Assembly: GCA_963971575.1 (NCBI GenBank)
Contig: OZ020623.1
Coordinates: 16,122,980-16,186,979, forward strand
Origin: Liopterus haemorrhoidalis
Lineage: Eukaryota; Arthropoda; Insecta; Coleoptera; Dytiscidae
Reading direction: 5' to 3'
Length of the DNA stretch: 64,000 bases
Shown: piece by piece, positions 33,690 to 44,480 of the stretch
How the letters are laid out: every line of letters begins with the position of its first letter
Position numbering within the stretch: the stretch's first letter is position 1
Program-made: the position numbers and the translations under genes
Notes under the pieces: generated by a model
What the model was told of the DNA's origin: nothing
Databases searched by the model: none
Seen by the model: the letters and a program-made list of their open reading frames with translations, nothing else

Positions 33690-33900
33690 TGGTTATTAAT
33701 AAAATAACAGGCTAAACATTTTTTTTTTTTTAACATTCCGTATAATCTCCACAGATTATAAGTTTCATATACAAAATTAACAATCGGAAAAATAAAAAAT
33801 AGTAACAATATACAAATAAAAATTTGCAAGGGATTGCAATATATCTAATAGGATATTCTAAATTGTAGAAAAAAATATTGTTATAATGTTATTGCTCAAT
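33690..33900 (+). repeat. Arm of the 3637-4380 TTAA element family
   Basis: Parallels 3650-3775: caaaattaacaatcgg, aatttgcaa and tatctaataggatatt occur in the same order and orientation. The other arm is not present here, so it is a truncated copy. Confidence 0.7.
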
Positions 33901-33972
33901 TACTTAATAAAATAGATCAGAAAAGAATTTTCTGTATCTTTTAAAATATAGTTGGTTGTCAAATAATTTTTA

Positions 33973-34518
33973 TAGGCTATTTCAAACGATTAAACGGAGC
34001 TATCTAGTTACTTTCATCGTTTGAATTTGGCCGTTTTGTTTAAGCTTTGTAAATGCCGACCGGTGTAGCGTAGTGGTAACACATCTGCTCTGCGTTGCTA
34101 AGGTCTCGGGTTCGAATCCCGTTCAGACATGGAACTTTTCAAAAATATAAATTGTCCTGGCTAATTGCCAAAGAAAAAAAGGCCATTAAAATTAAAATAA
34201 AATTAAAAAAAGCTTTGTAAATCATACATAAAATAAAAAAAATTTGGTTAAGGTTAATATAATTTTAATCTGTCATTTTCTTTATATTTGGATTTTTTGT
34301 GTCATCCTTAACACAAATTTCCCATTTATTTATTTTCATTAAAATATGTAAAAAAAGTATTTTAATTTTGACATTCGTTTCCATAGTTTCATGGTTGGAA
34401 ATTTAAATTTTGACATTCCAACATGAAAAATGAAATAACCCAAGCAAGGTTCCTTCTCATGACAACCTAAAATAACTTAATTCCCATTTAGTTCCTCCTA
34501 AACGTTTGGAAAAGCCTG
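33973..34518 (+). mobile_element. MITE family M2 (about 408 bp), copy split by a SINE
   Basis: TA at both sides (33971-33972, 34519-34520). The ends match tAGGCTATTTCAAACG and the complement of AACGTTTGGAAAAGCCTG. Internal sequence is collinear with 41273-41681 (for example ggccgttttgtttaagcttt), except for the SINE at 34055-34209. No coding capacity. Confidence 0.88.
34055..34209 (+). mobile_element. tRNA-derived SINE (SINE-1)
   Basis: The 13-base duplication aagctttgtaaat lies at 34042-34054 and 34210-34222. The head has a polymerase III A box (tgtagcgtagtggtaac, about 34073) and B box (gggttcgaatccc, about 34112). The tail ends in A-rich aaaattaaaataaaattaaa. At 155 bases it is a short SINE. 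Comparison with the uninterrupted MITE copy at 41273-41681 confirms the insertion point. Confidence 0.94.
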
Positions 34519-34539
34519 TATATTCTTATAAGTTCGAAG

Positions 34540-35400
34540 ATGAATAACTGCAAGCTCTATTGGAAGAAAATCCTGCTCAAACATTCAAAGAATGGGCTCA
34601 ACAGATCAAAGTCGATTAATAATGACGTTTATAAGGCATAAGAAACATCCAGAAAATAAGGAAGATAGCTACCACATGAATTGGCCGAAAATGCTAAATT
34701 TCTAATCGCTTAAACATCTAGATTTCTTTGCTTGTAAGGCATAAAAATAAGAATTCCTTGTGGCGTATCGTGACCGGCGATGAAAAATTGATCTATTACA
34801 ACGTGAAACGTAAGGAATCATGGGTTGATCCTGATCAACCAACAACGTCAAAATCAAAGTGAAATATCTACTATCACAAAGCAATGCTTTCTATTTGGTG
34901 GGATATGGAGGGTGTCGTGTATAATGAGCTGTTAGAACCAAAGGAAACAGTCACCACCCAACGTTATCGACAATATTTGGAGCGTTTGAAAACAACCATC
35001 AATTGCATCGCCGAAAAATGATTCTTCTCTATGACAATGCTCGGCCCTATGTTGGTATAGCCGTGAAACAAACACTGATAGAGCTTGAATGAGAGGTTCT
35101 CTTGCACCCAGCGTATTCTTCGGACCTGGTTCCAAACGATTACCATTTGTTCCGATTGATACAACACGCTTTGGAAGATACACATTTCCATAACTATGGA
35201 GAAGTTGAAAATTGGGTTTCTGAATGGACTGGACCATTCAAAAGACAGACCATTCTTTCGTCGCGGAATTTAAATTCTGCCAAAAAAGTGGGGAAAAGTC
35301 AGCTTCCGATGGCAAATACTTTGATTAATGTATTCACGCATTTTATTATTGAAATAAATACCCAAAAAACACAAGAAAACAGCGAGTTTTAATGAAACCT
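34540..35400 (+). pseudogene. Mariner transposase, degraded
   Basis: Plus-strand pieces: DEQLQALLEENPAQTFKEWA (34543), WRIVTGDEKLIYYN-like sequence near 34760, WWDMEGVVYNELLEPKETV near 34900, then LLYDNARPYVGIAVKQTL near 35020 with the second aspartate, and HPAYSSDLVPNDYHLFRLIQ at 35105-35165 with the third. The end shows HNYGEVENWVSEW. The N-terminal domain is absent and many frameshifts are present. It resembles the near-complete element at 57986-59271. It starts directly after the M2 MITE. Confidence 0.85.
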
Positions 35401-36267
35401 ACATATTTCAGATAATTAGATCCCCCCCCCCCCCCCGGTGTGTATTCTTGGACGGTCTTATAAGAGATTCGTCGTAAGTCGAGGACTACATGTAATTATT
35501 TCAGCGTAAAATGTCTATTCACTGCATAATTTTCCACACATTGTTTTACAAATTTAGCATAAAACAATTTGCAAACAAAAATAAGTATTCACATAGTACA
35601 AATAAAAAGCTGTTAAATATTCATAGTTGTTAAAGTCCGTCATGGTCTGCTAGTTATCTAATTTGTTATTCATTAGTTGGAAAATAATGTTGTTTTTCCA
35701 ATATACCGTAAGAATTTACAAAGAGGAACAACCCTAGACACGCTCAATATATATTTTATACTGAAGAAAAAAAAATGATGAATTTTTCATTAGAACACAT
35801 TTTTTCAGAGATATTTTGGTTTAAATACTAGACTGGAAAATAATGTAATAAATACATACAAGGACTACTTGAAAAAATCTGCTTTCACAAATCAACCAAA
35901 GAAGCAGAAATAATAAAGATATATCAGCAATGCATTGCAAGTCTACAGGTCAAAAATTATGCGGAACAATATGGACCACTTTTTGTTTTTCTAGGAAAAC
36001 CCTTACTGTAAATGTAATAATTGCATAAATGAAAGCTTAAAGTGGTAGCTTATAGATTTGTAATAATCTACCTCTAGTTATTTCAAGTGAAAACGAATCC
36101 CTTTAGAAACTAGGACCTTTTTTGCAAACTCATGTCAAAAAGTGTATTTTGGAAAAATGGTGGTAATATGGACTAGAGGTAAAAATATAAAAAACGCAAT
36201 TTTTAATAGTAGGTATATTGAACAATTATAATAAAAAATTGATGTGAAGTGTGAATTTTCACACATT
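35401..36267. other. Unassigned, with a poly-C run
   Basis: A run of 15 C begins at 35422. The rest is AT-rich without recognised features. Confidence 0.45.
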
Positions 36268-36654
36268 TCAGGGTTTTGCAGGTATTTAGTAAGTGAATGA
36301 TGATTATTTGGGATGCCAAAACAAATTTTATGTCAAAATATTTTTTTATGAATTTTAATTCGAATGCCTATTACCATTATTTAAGTTTCTAAAGATGTGC
36401 AGTATTTTTTTTATATATTAAGGTTCATTAAGATTTTGAAAATTGCGCCTATGGCTTCCATTGGTTGTTTTTAGTCATAGCTCCTCCCCTTTGATTTCGT
36501 GTACATTCTGTACACGAAACTCATTCGTGTACACTGGTTATTAAATTTACGCTTTTACAAATTAAATGCAACAATTGCCAAAATATAACTAGAATTTTGA
36601 AAAAATAATTTAAACAATATAAAAATGCAAAAAATAAAATAAAAATAATATTGT

Positions 36655-36727
36655 CTCCTCTCGTAGGATTCGAACTCAATTTCTCGGGCAGAATGCAAGT
36701 ATCTTAGTCACTGCACCAAGAAACATG
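36655..36727 (-). repeat. tRNA-like sequence (SINE head, minus strand)
   Basis: The minus strand has an A-box-like tggtgcagtgactaagat and a B-box-like gagttcgaatccta about 45 bases apart. An A+T-rich tail follows (towards 36590). No acceptor stem closes convincingly, so a SINE head is more likely than a functional tRNA. Confidence 0.55.
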
Positions 36728-37140
36728 TTACTGTTTAGCATCTATATAACTATATAACTATAACATTATTAGCAAAAAAACACAAAAAATGCTTTTTGTT
36801 CCAAAAACATAATCTGATCAAAAATTCATCTGGGCTACAGGGTGTGGGACAAAATTTTTTTTGCACAATTTTGGCAAAAATCGCTTCAAAATAATTTATT
36901 TTGCAAAAATAAAATTTGATCGTTAATCCACGTACCAAAGGCTTTCATTTGATACCATACTCAGAATTTTAAAAAAATATTTTTTTTTTTCGATGAGCAC
37001 ATATTTGTTTATATATTAAAGGAGGATATGTTTTTTAGATGTTTTAGTATTTTTCCTATGTGCGGGTCAAAGAGTTGTATAAGCATGCCAAATTTCAACT
37101 CTCTCGGTTTAGCCGTTTGGCTACAATTTTTACCGAACAG

Positions 37141-37144
37141 ACAC

Positions 37145-37206
<62 letters not shown>
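37141..37206. repeat. (CAGA)n microsatellite
   Basis: About 16 tandem acag units. Confidence 0.95.
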
Positions 37207-37278
37207 GACAAAATGACGGTATAAGGGTTTTTTTGGTCATACCTACAAAACCCTAAAAAGTGTAAAAAAGTAATTAAT

Positions 37279-37482
37279 TTAAAAACAAAAGTCGCAAATG
37301 AAGACATCACTTTCGCAGATACTGCATAAGACGTGAGCCCATTCTTTACACATTGCACATTGAATCCAAACTTCTCCCGGTTTTGAGCTATTGAACGTCT
37401 CAGAACAGAAGATGCAATCAACATCTTTTGCGGGAGCTTTCTGTCCAATCAGTTCTTCGACTGATGAGTTTTCAGAAGACAT
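37279..37482 (-). pseudogene. PHD-like zinc-finger tail of a pogo/Tigger transposase
   Basis: The 67-residue frame reads DCIFCSETFNSSKPGEVWIQ, then CAMCKEWAHVLC and CESDVFICDFC. It has the cysteine/histidine spacing of a PHD-type finger. In insects such a finger commonly closes pogo/Tigger-like transposases. The DDE part is not found upstream, so this is a C-terminal fragment. A small host PHD protein is unlikely because the finger follows only about 20 unstructured residues. Confidence 0.6.
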
Positions 37483-37715
37483 GCTGAAGGTTTCATTGCT
37501 CGAACTTTCTATTTCTTCTTCTATCTTTCTTCTATCTTTTTCTTAGTAAAAAGTTTTCGATTCACTTTTGGAATATTTTTCTATTTCTGCAGTGTTGTAG
37601 GTATTTTAGAACTCGTGTTGTTTCCAAATTTACTATTTTTCTGTCTTTTATTTTTTTTCCATTTGTTTTTTCTACTTGTGTATAATAATAAACAAATCTG
37701 AGCACAGGAAAGATA

Positions 37716-38995
37716 GGGTAAAGGTGGGATAGATGCCCCAGTTATAGAAAAACAATTGTGTTGCATTAATCTTAATTATTAAACTTTATCTGTTACTTTA
37801 CTATAATTCTTAGATAATCTTAGTACACAATAACATAGGATTAAAACATTTATAATTATTCTAAATATATAAAATCAATAATTTAAAATAGTACTGTAAT
37901 TGGCCATATATCCCATATCGATGGGATTTTTGCCCCATATGGTGGTATTTATGCCTCACTAAAATAATACATTTGATTTTGACCAACAATTTTAATATTT
38001 TTTTAAAATAACAATTAAAAATTACAATTTAATCAAAATTACAATTTATTATTATTTTTTTTACCGACTACCAACATATATACGGAGTGGTCATACCGAT
38101 TTTGACTATTTTTAGCATGATGTCTGGTGGTCTGTGTGTCTGTCGGTCCATGGAGATGTGTAGAGCAATTTTGGCCAAACGGATTTTTATGAAACTTCAT
38201 ATTTAAGTTTATGACATCAATGGCACTAGTTGTTCAACTTTTGGTACAAATCGGTCAACTATAAATGTAAGTTTACTCGTGTCGGTTTTAAGATTTTTAC
38301 GAATATTTCACAACAGAAAAAATATTCTAAAACATCTATTCTACAAAAATTACTATACAAGTAATAATTAACAACTTTTATTTGAAATAATTTTTTGATA
38401 GGACTTAATAAATTTTTTAAACTTTTCATATATGTGCGATATTTTTTCCAAGTATCTATTTTGGCATATATGTTGTTGCGTGTCCTTGGGAAAATGTTAC
38501 TATAAGACTATATATATATATTTATATATATTTTATTATAAGATTATATATACAATGCCCGAGCCATATATCCCACATTTATTGCGGCCTTATATCATTT
38601 TTCTATGGGATAGATGCCCCATCTGTTTATTTCGAATGTATACAATATTGAGCATTATTTTCTACTCTATAATGTGAGGTTAAGTGTCTTCTGATTTCAA
38701 ATTAGTTTCATTACTAGGTAGTAATGAAACTAATTTTGTTTAAGTTATAGTTAAGTCATAAAACTTTAAGACAAAATGTCGTAACTATTGAAATACAACC
38801 ACTCATATGAGCACCTACCTTCACAATTGAATTTTTCATAAACTATTAACATTGATGATAATTTAACACATTTATTTCAGAAGACTGTGTTTCTCATACA
38901 AACTGTCAGTACTGAAATGATTCAAACACACAGCGTTATGGATATATGCGAAGTAGGGCGTTTATCCCACTGGGGCATCTATACCACCTTTACCC
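37716..38995. mobile_element. TA-flanked element with GGGATAGATGCCCC motifs
   Basis: The ends GGGTAAAGGTGGGATAGATG... and its inverse (catctataccacctttaccc) are imperfect inverted repeats of about 25 bases. TA lies at both sides (37714-37715, 38996-38997). The motif gggatagatgcccc recurs inside (38608) and in variants (37922). It includes the dispersed segment 38265-38480 shared with 27346-27599. No transposase was seen. Tc1/mariner/pogo-type by its TA duplication. Confidence 0.78.
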
Positions 38996-38997
38996 TA

Positions 38998-39832
38998 TTT
39001 CCAAATAACTAAATAGGCTATTTTGAACCTTAATCTTATAACTAATTGGCCCTTTATAACTAATATGGTAAATTTATCGATGGATATGGCAGACATATTT
39101 TTCTAACTTACCTTTAAAAACTTTTGAAGAGTCGAAAAACAAACACGTACCCTTAGCGAACATGTGACTGATGCCAGAAGTTACTGTATGATTTGATGTA
39201 TGCTAAAGGTTAGTTTATATCATTTTCTCATAGATCCCAACACTTATTAGCTCAAAAGTTATCTGGTTCATTTTACAACCCAGTTCGTATTCCCACCTTC
39301 TGCCCTATTAAAAATAAATTAAATTCAAGGCTTACTAGATGCAATTTTTATTGATCATATTGTATTTCAAACTTTTTGCCAACCGCCAAATGTATAAAGG
39401 CTGAAGTAAAAAGCGACAGATATAGGCATTCAGTATTTTCTGCCCTTCTGTTACTTATCACTGCCAATTTCAAGTGACAGATAAAAATTTAGTTACAATA
39501 ACCAATTTACAAATTTCGTTGAATTATGCTAGATTATATTTAATTATAGTAACCATTAGCCAGTTTTTATTTACAAGACCAAATCTTCGTCAGGATTATT
39601 AAAAATGTCAGAATAAGTAAAACAATACATCTTAAAAATAAAAGCAAAGTTGGTATGTCTGAAAAAGTATTGAGTATGTATTATAACTGGATACCGGAGA
39701 ATGTAATGAAAAATTTGCCGAAAACATTTGATTATATGTCGCAAAGGTTTAATTATTTGCCGCTTTTATTGCTTTATTGCCACTTAGCCTCACAAATTCT
39801 GCTCCTTAAACATAACTAAAACTTGTCAATAT
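38998..39832. other. No recognised feature
   Basis: Unassigned AT-rich sequence between two mobile elements. Confidence 0.45.
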
Positions 39833-40189
39833 TGTTACGATCCGCCTAACGGTGGGGTGAGACAGTGTAGTTAAAGAAAACTGTATGTTTATTTTTATAT
39901 ATTTTAAATTATATATATTATAATTAATAGAATTTACAGAGGTATTTTAATCAATAAATAACTGTCATATATCTTTTCTGGTTGCTAACTTGTTGTTATT
40001 TTCCAACGCCGTCTTGAGTAGCAATTTCCCAACAATTGCCCCGGGTTGAGACAGTCGTTTGGGGTTAGAATCCTGGTGATTCTGACACCTGAGACTTCAT
40101 TGGTCAGCTCGTTAAGCAATACAAGTTTGCACTTCGAGCTTATGGTCTTTTAAAAATATTTTCAATTTTGTATCATTTCATTTTTCTTA

Positions 40190-40448
40190 GGCCCGGTCTT
40201 TCCACCTTCAGATAAAGTCCCAGGTAACTATCTGACAGATAAGGTTATTTCTAACTTCATCTGCTGAATAAATGTCAATACCAGTCAGTGAATCCAATAC
40301 GTCAGTCTCATTATCCGTTAGATAACTATCCGATAGATACATTTGTATAGAAAGAAGGGATGACATTTACTCAGCAGATGAAGTTACAAATAACCTTATC
40401 TGTCAGATAGTTGCCTGGGACTTTATGTGAAGGTGGAAAACCCGGGCC
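40190..40448. mobile_element. Palindromic MITE with TTA duplication
   Basis: The ends ggcccgg... and ...ccgggcc and about 90 inner bases per arm (for example aagtcccaggtaactatctg against its complement) form a long hairpin. TTA lies at 40187-40189 and 40449-40451. The three-base TWA duplication suggests PIF/Harbinger mobilisation. Confidence 0.87.
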
Positions 40449-41272
40449 TTAGTCGCTTTTGGTAGTTGAAACAGATCCGTTACATACTGTTACTCTTTCA
40501 CCGTAAAAATATTAAATTCAGAACACATATTTCTCTAAAAAATTTGTTTAATTTTAATAAAGGAATTCACACTAAATTCTATAAACCAGAATAAATGCAA
40601 ATGTAAATTCTCTTTATCTCGTACCAAATACCCCTTTGTAACAACTTTTTACAATAACAAAATTCCGCAAAATGACAAATATTCCAGCAATACTTTGCTT
40701 TAAAAAAATAAAGGCAACCCGTCAAAATTTTAACAAAATATACCCCTTTTGAAAAATTTTGACGTACAGCAGATAATATTTTTAAATAATATTTACAGAT
40801 TGGTACATAAATAATATAACCTGAGTTCTAGACACCAATTAAGACCATAAACTCTGAAATACAATCAAGTATTACTTACGTAACCCAAAATCTTGCACCA
40901 GCTGTCACCTTTTTCAAATAACTGACTGCAATGGCTCCCAACTCGATGAATGAGCAGTACACCGCCAAAAACAGATTCCAGTATTTGTTCCAGTTGTCTT
41001 ACATCCAAATAACTGCTTCCCTTATCTTCACTTGCCTTCTCTGCTTCTTTATCTTACAGCAAGACCACCGTCGGAACAAAAGATTTTCAAAAAAATGTCC
41101 CTGTTGACGTTTTTCAACAATATTTTTTTATCTTTTGCCGTGTAATTTTTGGTAAATTAAAATCACACCGATTGACACCAACTGTTACGATTCGCCTAAC
41201 GGTGGGGTGAGACAGTGTAGTTAAAGAAAACTGGATGTTAATTTTTATATATTTTAAATTATATATATTATA

Positions 41273-41681
41273 AAGTCTGTTCCAAACGGTTAGGCGGAAC
41301 TAGATTTTGCAATTTAGTTACTTTCATCGCTTAAATCGTGCTTTTCGGCCGTTTTGTTTAAGCTTTGTAAATCATACTTACAATAAACATTTTTTGGTTA
41401 AGGTTAATATCATTTTAAAATGTCATTTTCTTTATATTTTGATTTTTTTGTGTCATTCTTAATACAAATTTCTTATTTATTTATTTTTTTGTCATTAAAA
41501 TATATAAAAAAAATAATTTAATTTTGACATAGGTCATTCGTTTTCATGGTTTCATTGTTGTAATTTTAAATTTTGATATTCCAACGTGAAAAATGAAATA
41601 ACCCAAGCAAGGTCCCTTGTCGTAACAACCTAAAAGAACGAAATTCCCATTTAGTTCCGCCTAAGCGTTTGAAACAGACTG
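41273..41681 (+). mobile_element. MITE family M2, reference copy
   Basis: aagtctgttccaaacggtta... and its inverse at 41645-41681 are the ends. TA lies at 41271-41272 and 41682-41683. The sister LTR (39833-40034) shows the empty site tattataattaatag, which fixes the borders. Other copies: 33973-34518, 60732-61137 and fragments near 15536, 60090-60255 and 60400-60480. Non-coding; the subterminal ggcggaactagattttgcaa is conserved. Confidence 0.95.
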
Positions 41682-41795
41682 TAATTAATAGAATTTACAG
41701 AGGTATTTTAATCAATAAATAACTGTCATATATCTTTTCTGGTTGCTAACTTGTTGTTATTTTCCAACGCCGTCTTGAGTAGCAATTTCCCAACA

Positions 41796-42704
41796 ACATA
41801 TATAAAGAACAATATACGAGTTGAAAAACACCCGCGGCGCTATGGCTAATGGTCAGCCCACGTAAATATGGGCGTATTTAATGATAGATTGTAACTGTAG
41901 AATAACATATCAATACACGGATACTTATGGTTCCAGTATTTAAATTGGCCTCAAAACTCGCGTAATTATACGGCTTGAGTAATCAATGGTATTCAAATAT
42001 TTCCATTAATCTGGCCATTTCTTGAAGACTGAATCTACTAACATAATATACTGTTATCGTCATTAATATTAACTCCCATTTTTAAGCTTTATTTACAGCG
42101 TTGACGATAAACCATGTATATAAATTTATTTTTACTCATAACCCCATTAATCTTCTACTTAACATTAGCTGTTTCAAACACCTAATATTAACTCGGTAAA
42201 TCCAAATAGTTTCACCGAAATCTTAGTCTAATTAAATCTGTATCAACAATCACTTTCGTAGCGTTAATTAGATTCCGGTAGTCAGGACCTAACTTAACCA
42301 GGACCAGATCATCCTTCGGTCCGATCCTGTCCTCGGGCTGTATCAGACCGCGGCAGGGATTCAACAGGGTCGGCCCAGGGGTTATGAATGAATTATTTAA
42401 CCTGTAACATGACCGAGCTGAAGACAGCTGAATTTTTTGATAGAGGTTGTGGAGAATTATTTACTAAAAAATAATTTCTATATCTTGGATAATAAAGGTA
42501 ATCTGAAACCACTATAAAAATTTAAAAAAATTACTGGAATTTATAAGTTTGTAGTGTGAACTCTTTGATAAATTTTTATTAATTTTGGGACCATTGATAT
42601 TTTCATTTCTGCCACTTCTGCAATTCTGTGATTTCTCTGTCATTCTGTGACTTCGGTTCCGATTAATGTGAATAGAAATTCTAAGATAATTTTAATTTAA
42701 TTTG
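41796..42704. other. No recognised gene
   Basis: The stretch 42270-42390 is richer in G and C (gaccgcggcagggattcaac) but has no open frame or RNA gene that I recognise. Confidence 0.45.
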
Positions 42705-43676
42705 CCGTATTTTCCCGAATACAACTCGATATTTTTTGACCAATTACCTATTTCCTGTGAAAAAACTGACTCGTCCTAAATTCGAGTACTAACCCGAATA
42801 TAACGCGTTATATTTTGATCAATTATTTTCTGTGAAAAAAATTGACGCACTAAATTCGAGGTCTAGGTAATGAAAAGTAATTTAAACAAATCTTCTTATT
42901 AGTACGCCTGTGCCTCCGCACCACCATAAGAAAGGTGAAAAGACGGTCTTATTTAAGTCAACTGGTTACGGTAAGTTCAGAATTACTGTAATGCTTGCCG
43001 TTACTGCTGATGGACAGAAGAAACGACCTTATGATATATTGAAACGGAAAGCAATGCCCAAAGAAAAACTGCATCCAGGAATCAATTTTCGGGCTCAAGA
43101 AAAAATTGAATTATAGGGGGATTGGTATTAGACTGGTTGAATGTGATATGGGGAAAACGGCGAGTTTCTCTGAGAAAATGTCGCTCCTTGATGTATTTAG
43201 CGGCCACCTTTCATCAGGTATTAAGGAAAAAATTCAGGCATTTAATTCCGATCTTGTAATAATACCAGGTGGTTTGACATCCCAGTTGCAAGTCTTAGAT
43301 GTGGTGGTCAATAAACCATTTAAAGGCAACTTACGAAAAGAATACAACAATAAACGGGATAACAACAATGGTATTAGCGGAAAATTATCCATTGAAACCT
43401 TTAGGAAAAATTAAGAAATCCTCAGTCTCACTTTTAAAAGAATGGATTGGGACCGTCTGGCAGGAGATCGAACCTGAATCGATAGTGAAAGGTTTTAAGA
43501 AATACTGCATTTTCAATAATTTAAATGGGTCTGAAGATGACAATTTGTGGGAGACTGAAAGCGTGAACAAGCATACTGAGGATATCGATGCGATTTTCCG
43601 ATTTTTTTCTAAATGTCGTCAAAAAATGTCGGTGTCGCGTTAGATTCGGGGTCGAGTTATATTCGGACTAATGCGG
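42705..43676 (+). mobile_element. pogo/Tigger-like element with broken transposase
   Basis: The inverted ends are ccgtattttcccgaatacaa and its near-complement at 43655-43676. The flanks are tg and ta, so the TA duplication is presumably mutated on the left. Between the ends lies a transposase without its N-terminal DNA-binding half. The element is 972 bp, against about 2 kb for complete relatives. Confidence 0.82.
42907..43640 (+). pseudogene. pogo/Tigger transposase DDE fragment
   Basis: Three overlapping frames: VPPHHHKKGEKTVLFKSTGY then RITVMLAVTADGQKKRPYDI (42907-43116); SLLDVFSGHLSSGIKEKIQA then LVIIPGGLTSQLQVLDVVVN (43106-43414), where the family has D-S-F-x-G-H and the catalytic L-Q-x-L-D; and VSLLKEWIGTVWQEIEPESI and FKKYCIFNNLNGSEDD (43299-43640). 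The first catalytic aspartate region and the helix-turn-helix domain are missing, and at least two frameshifts occur. The DDE_1 family is recognisable; no activity is expected. Confidence 0.85.
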
Positions 43677-44480
43677 TAATTTATTTATTTAACCAGTAAC
43701 TATACAGATGTATACTGTAGTGCACAAGTCCTATTACATAGTACTGGGGTAAAAATACAATGCAATTATAATAAAAATAATATAGAAATACTGATAATGA
43801 ATAAAATATAGAATAAAACAATAGGATACAATATAAATAGTCTAATTTATTTTTATATTAACAAACTTTCTATAATTGTCGTAAAAGATGTCAACATCTC
43901 TATCAGAGACTTGCTTGTTTACTAAACTGAGCATTTTGTTCAGCGGTGACATAGATTCTGAAATTTTGAAAAAGGGATCATTTTTAATTCTCAGTCTTGT
44001 GTCAGGGAGCCGAATATTTAAATTTTGAAGAACTTCTGGGGCATCTAGTTTATTATTAAATAATTTAAACGCAAAATACAAAGTGTGGATGTCGCGTCTT
44101 CATTCTAATGTTTGAAATTTCTTGCTATTATTGAGAGCTAGGTTTTTTAACTGGTTTGCATAAGAGATTCGAAAATAATATGTTCCGGTTAATTTCAGAG
44201 TTAGATTTCTTACAAATATCTTTTGTACTTTTTCTATTTGATTTTTGTGGGACATTGTTTCTGGGCTCCAGATTGTATTCGCGTACTGTAATTTAGGTCG
44301 AACTAGTGCACAATACAGTAACCAAGTTGTAGATATCTTAAAACTATCACTGTTTCTTAGTATAAATCCTAAGTTTTTAGGGCACTATTCACTATATTGT
44401 CTCAGCGGTCACTAAAATTAAAATCGTGTCTAAATAGAACACCTAAGTCTTTCACTTTACTATCTCTAAGCAGCACTATA

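Larger units (their letters stand above)
36268..37256. mobile_element. Possible TIR element, about 990 bp
   Basis: agggttttgcaggtat at 36269 is matched in inverse by atacctacaaaaccct at 37238-37253. Inside are a tRNA-like sequence (36655-36727) and a (CAGA)n microsatellite. The inverted match is only about 16 bases and no duplication is obvious, so this is a weak proposal. Confidence 0.4.
39833..41795 (-). mobile_element. Non-autonomous LTR retrotransposon, minus strand
   Basis: Direct repeats 39833-40034 (202 bases) and 41183-41795 (the same plus a 409-base MITE). Read on the minus strand the LTR is TGTTGGGAAATTGC...TCGTAACA with the usual TG/CA ends. It is followed by ttggtgtcaatcgg, a plausible primer site, and preceded at the other end by ggggcaat, a possible polypurine tract. 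The interior of about 1.15 kb codes for nothing known and carries a 259-bp MITE. The LTR copies differ at a few positions. Confidence 0.85.

Noticed and set aside
34070..34135. tRNA gene on the plus strand
   Set aside because: A and B boxes are present, but the sequence is flanked by a 13-base duplication, has an A-rich tail and lacks a clean acceptor stem; it is the head of a SINE.
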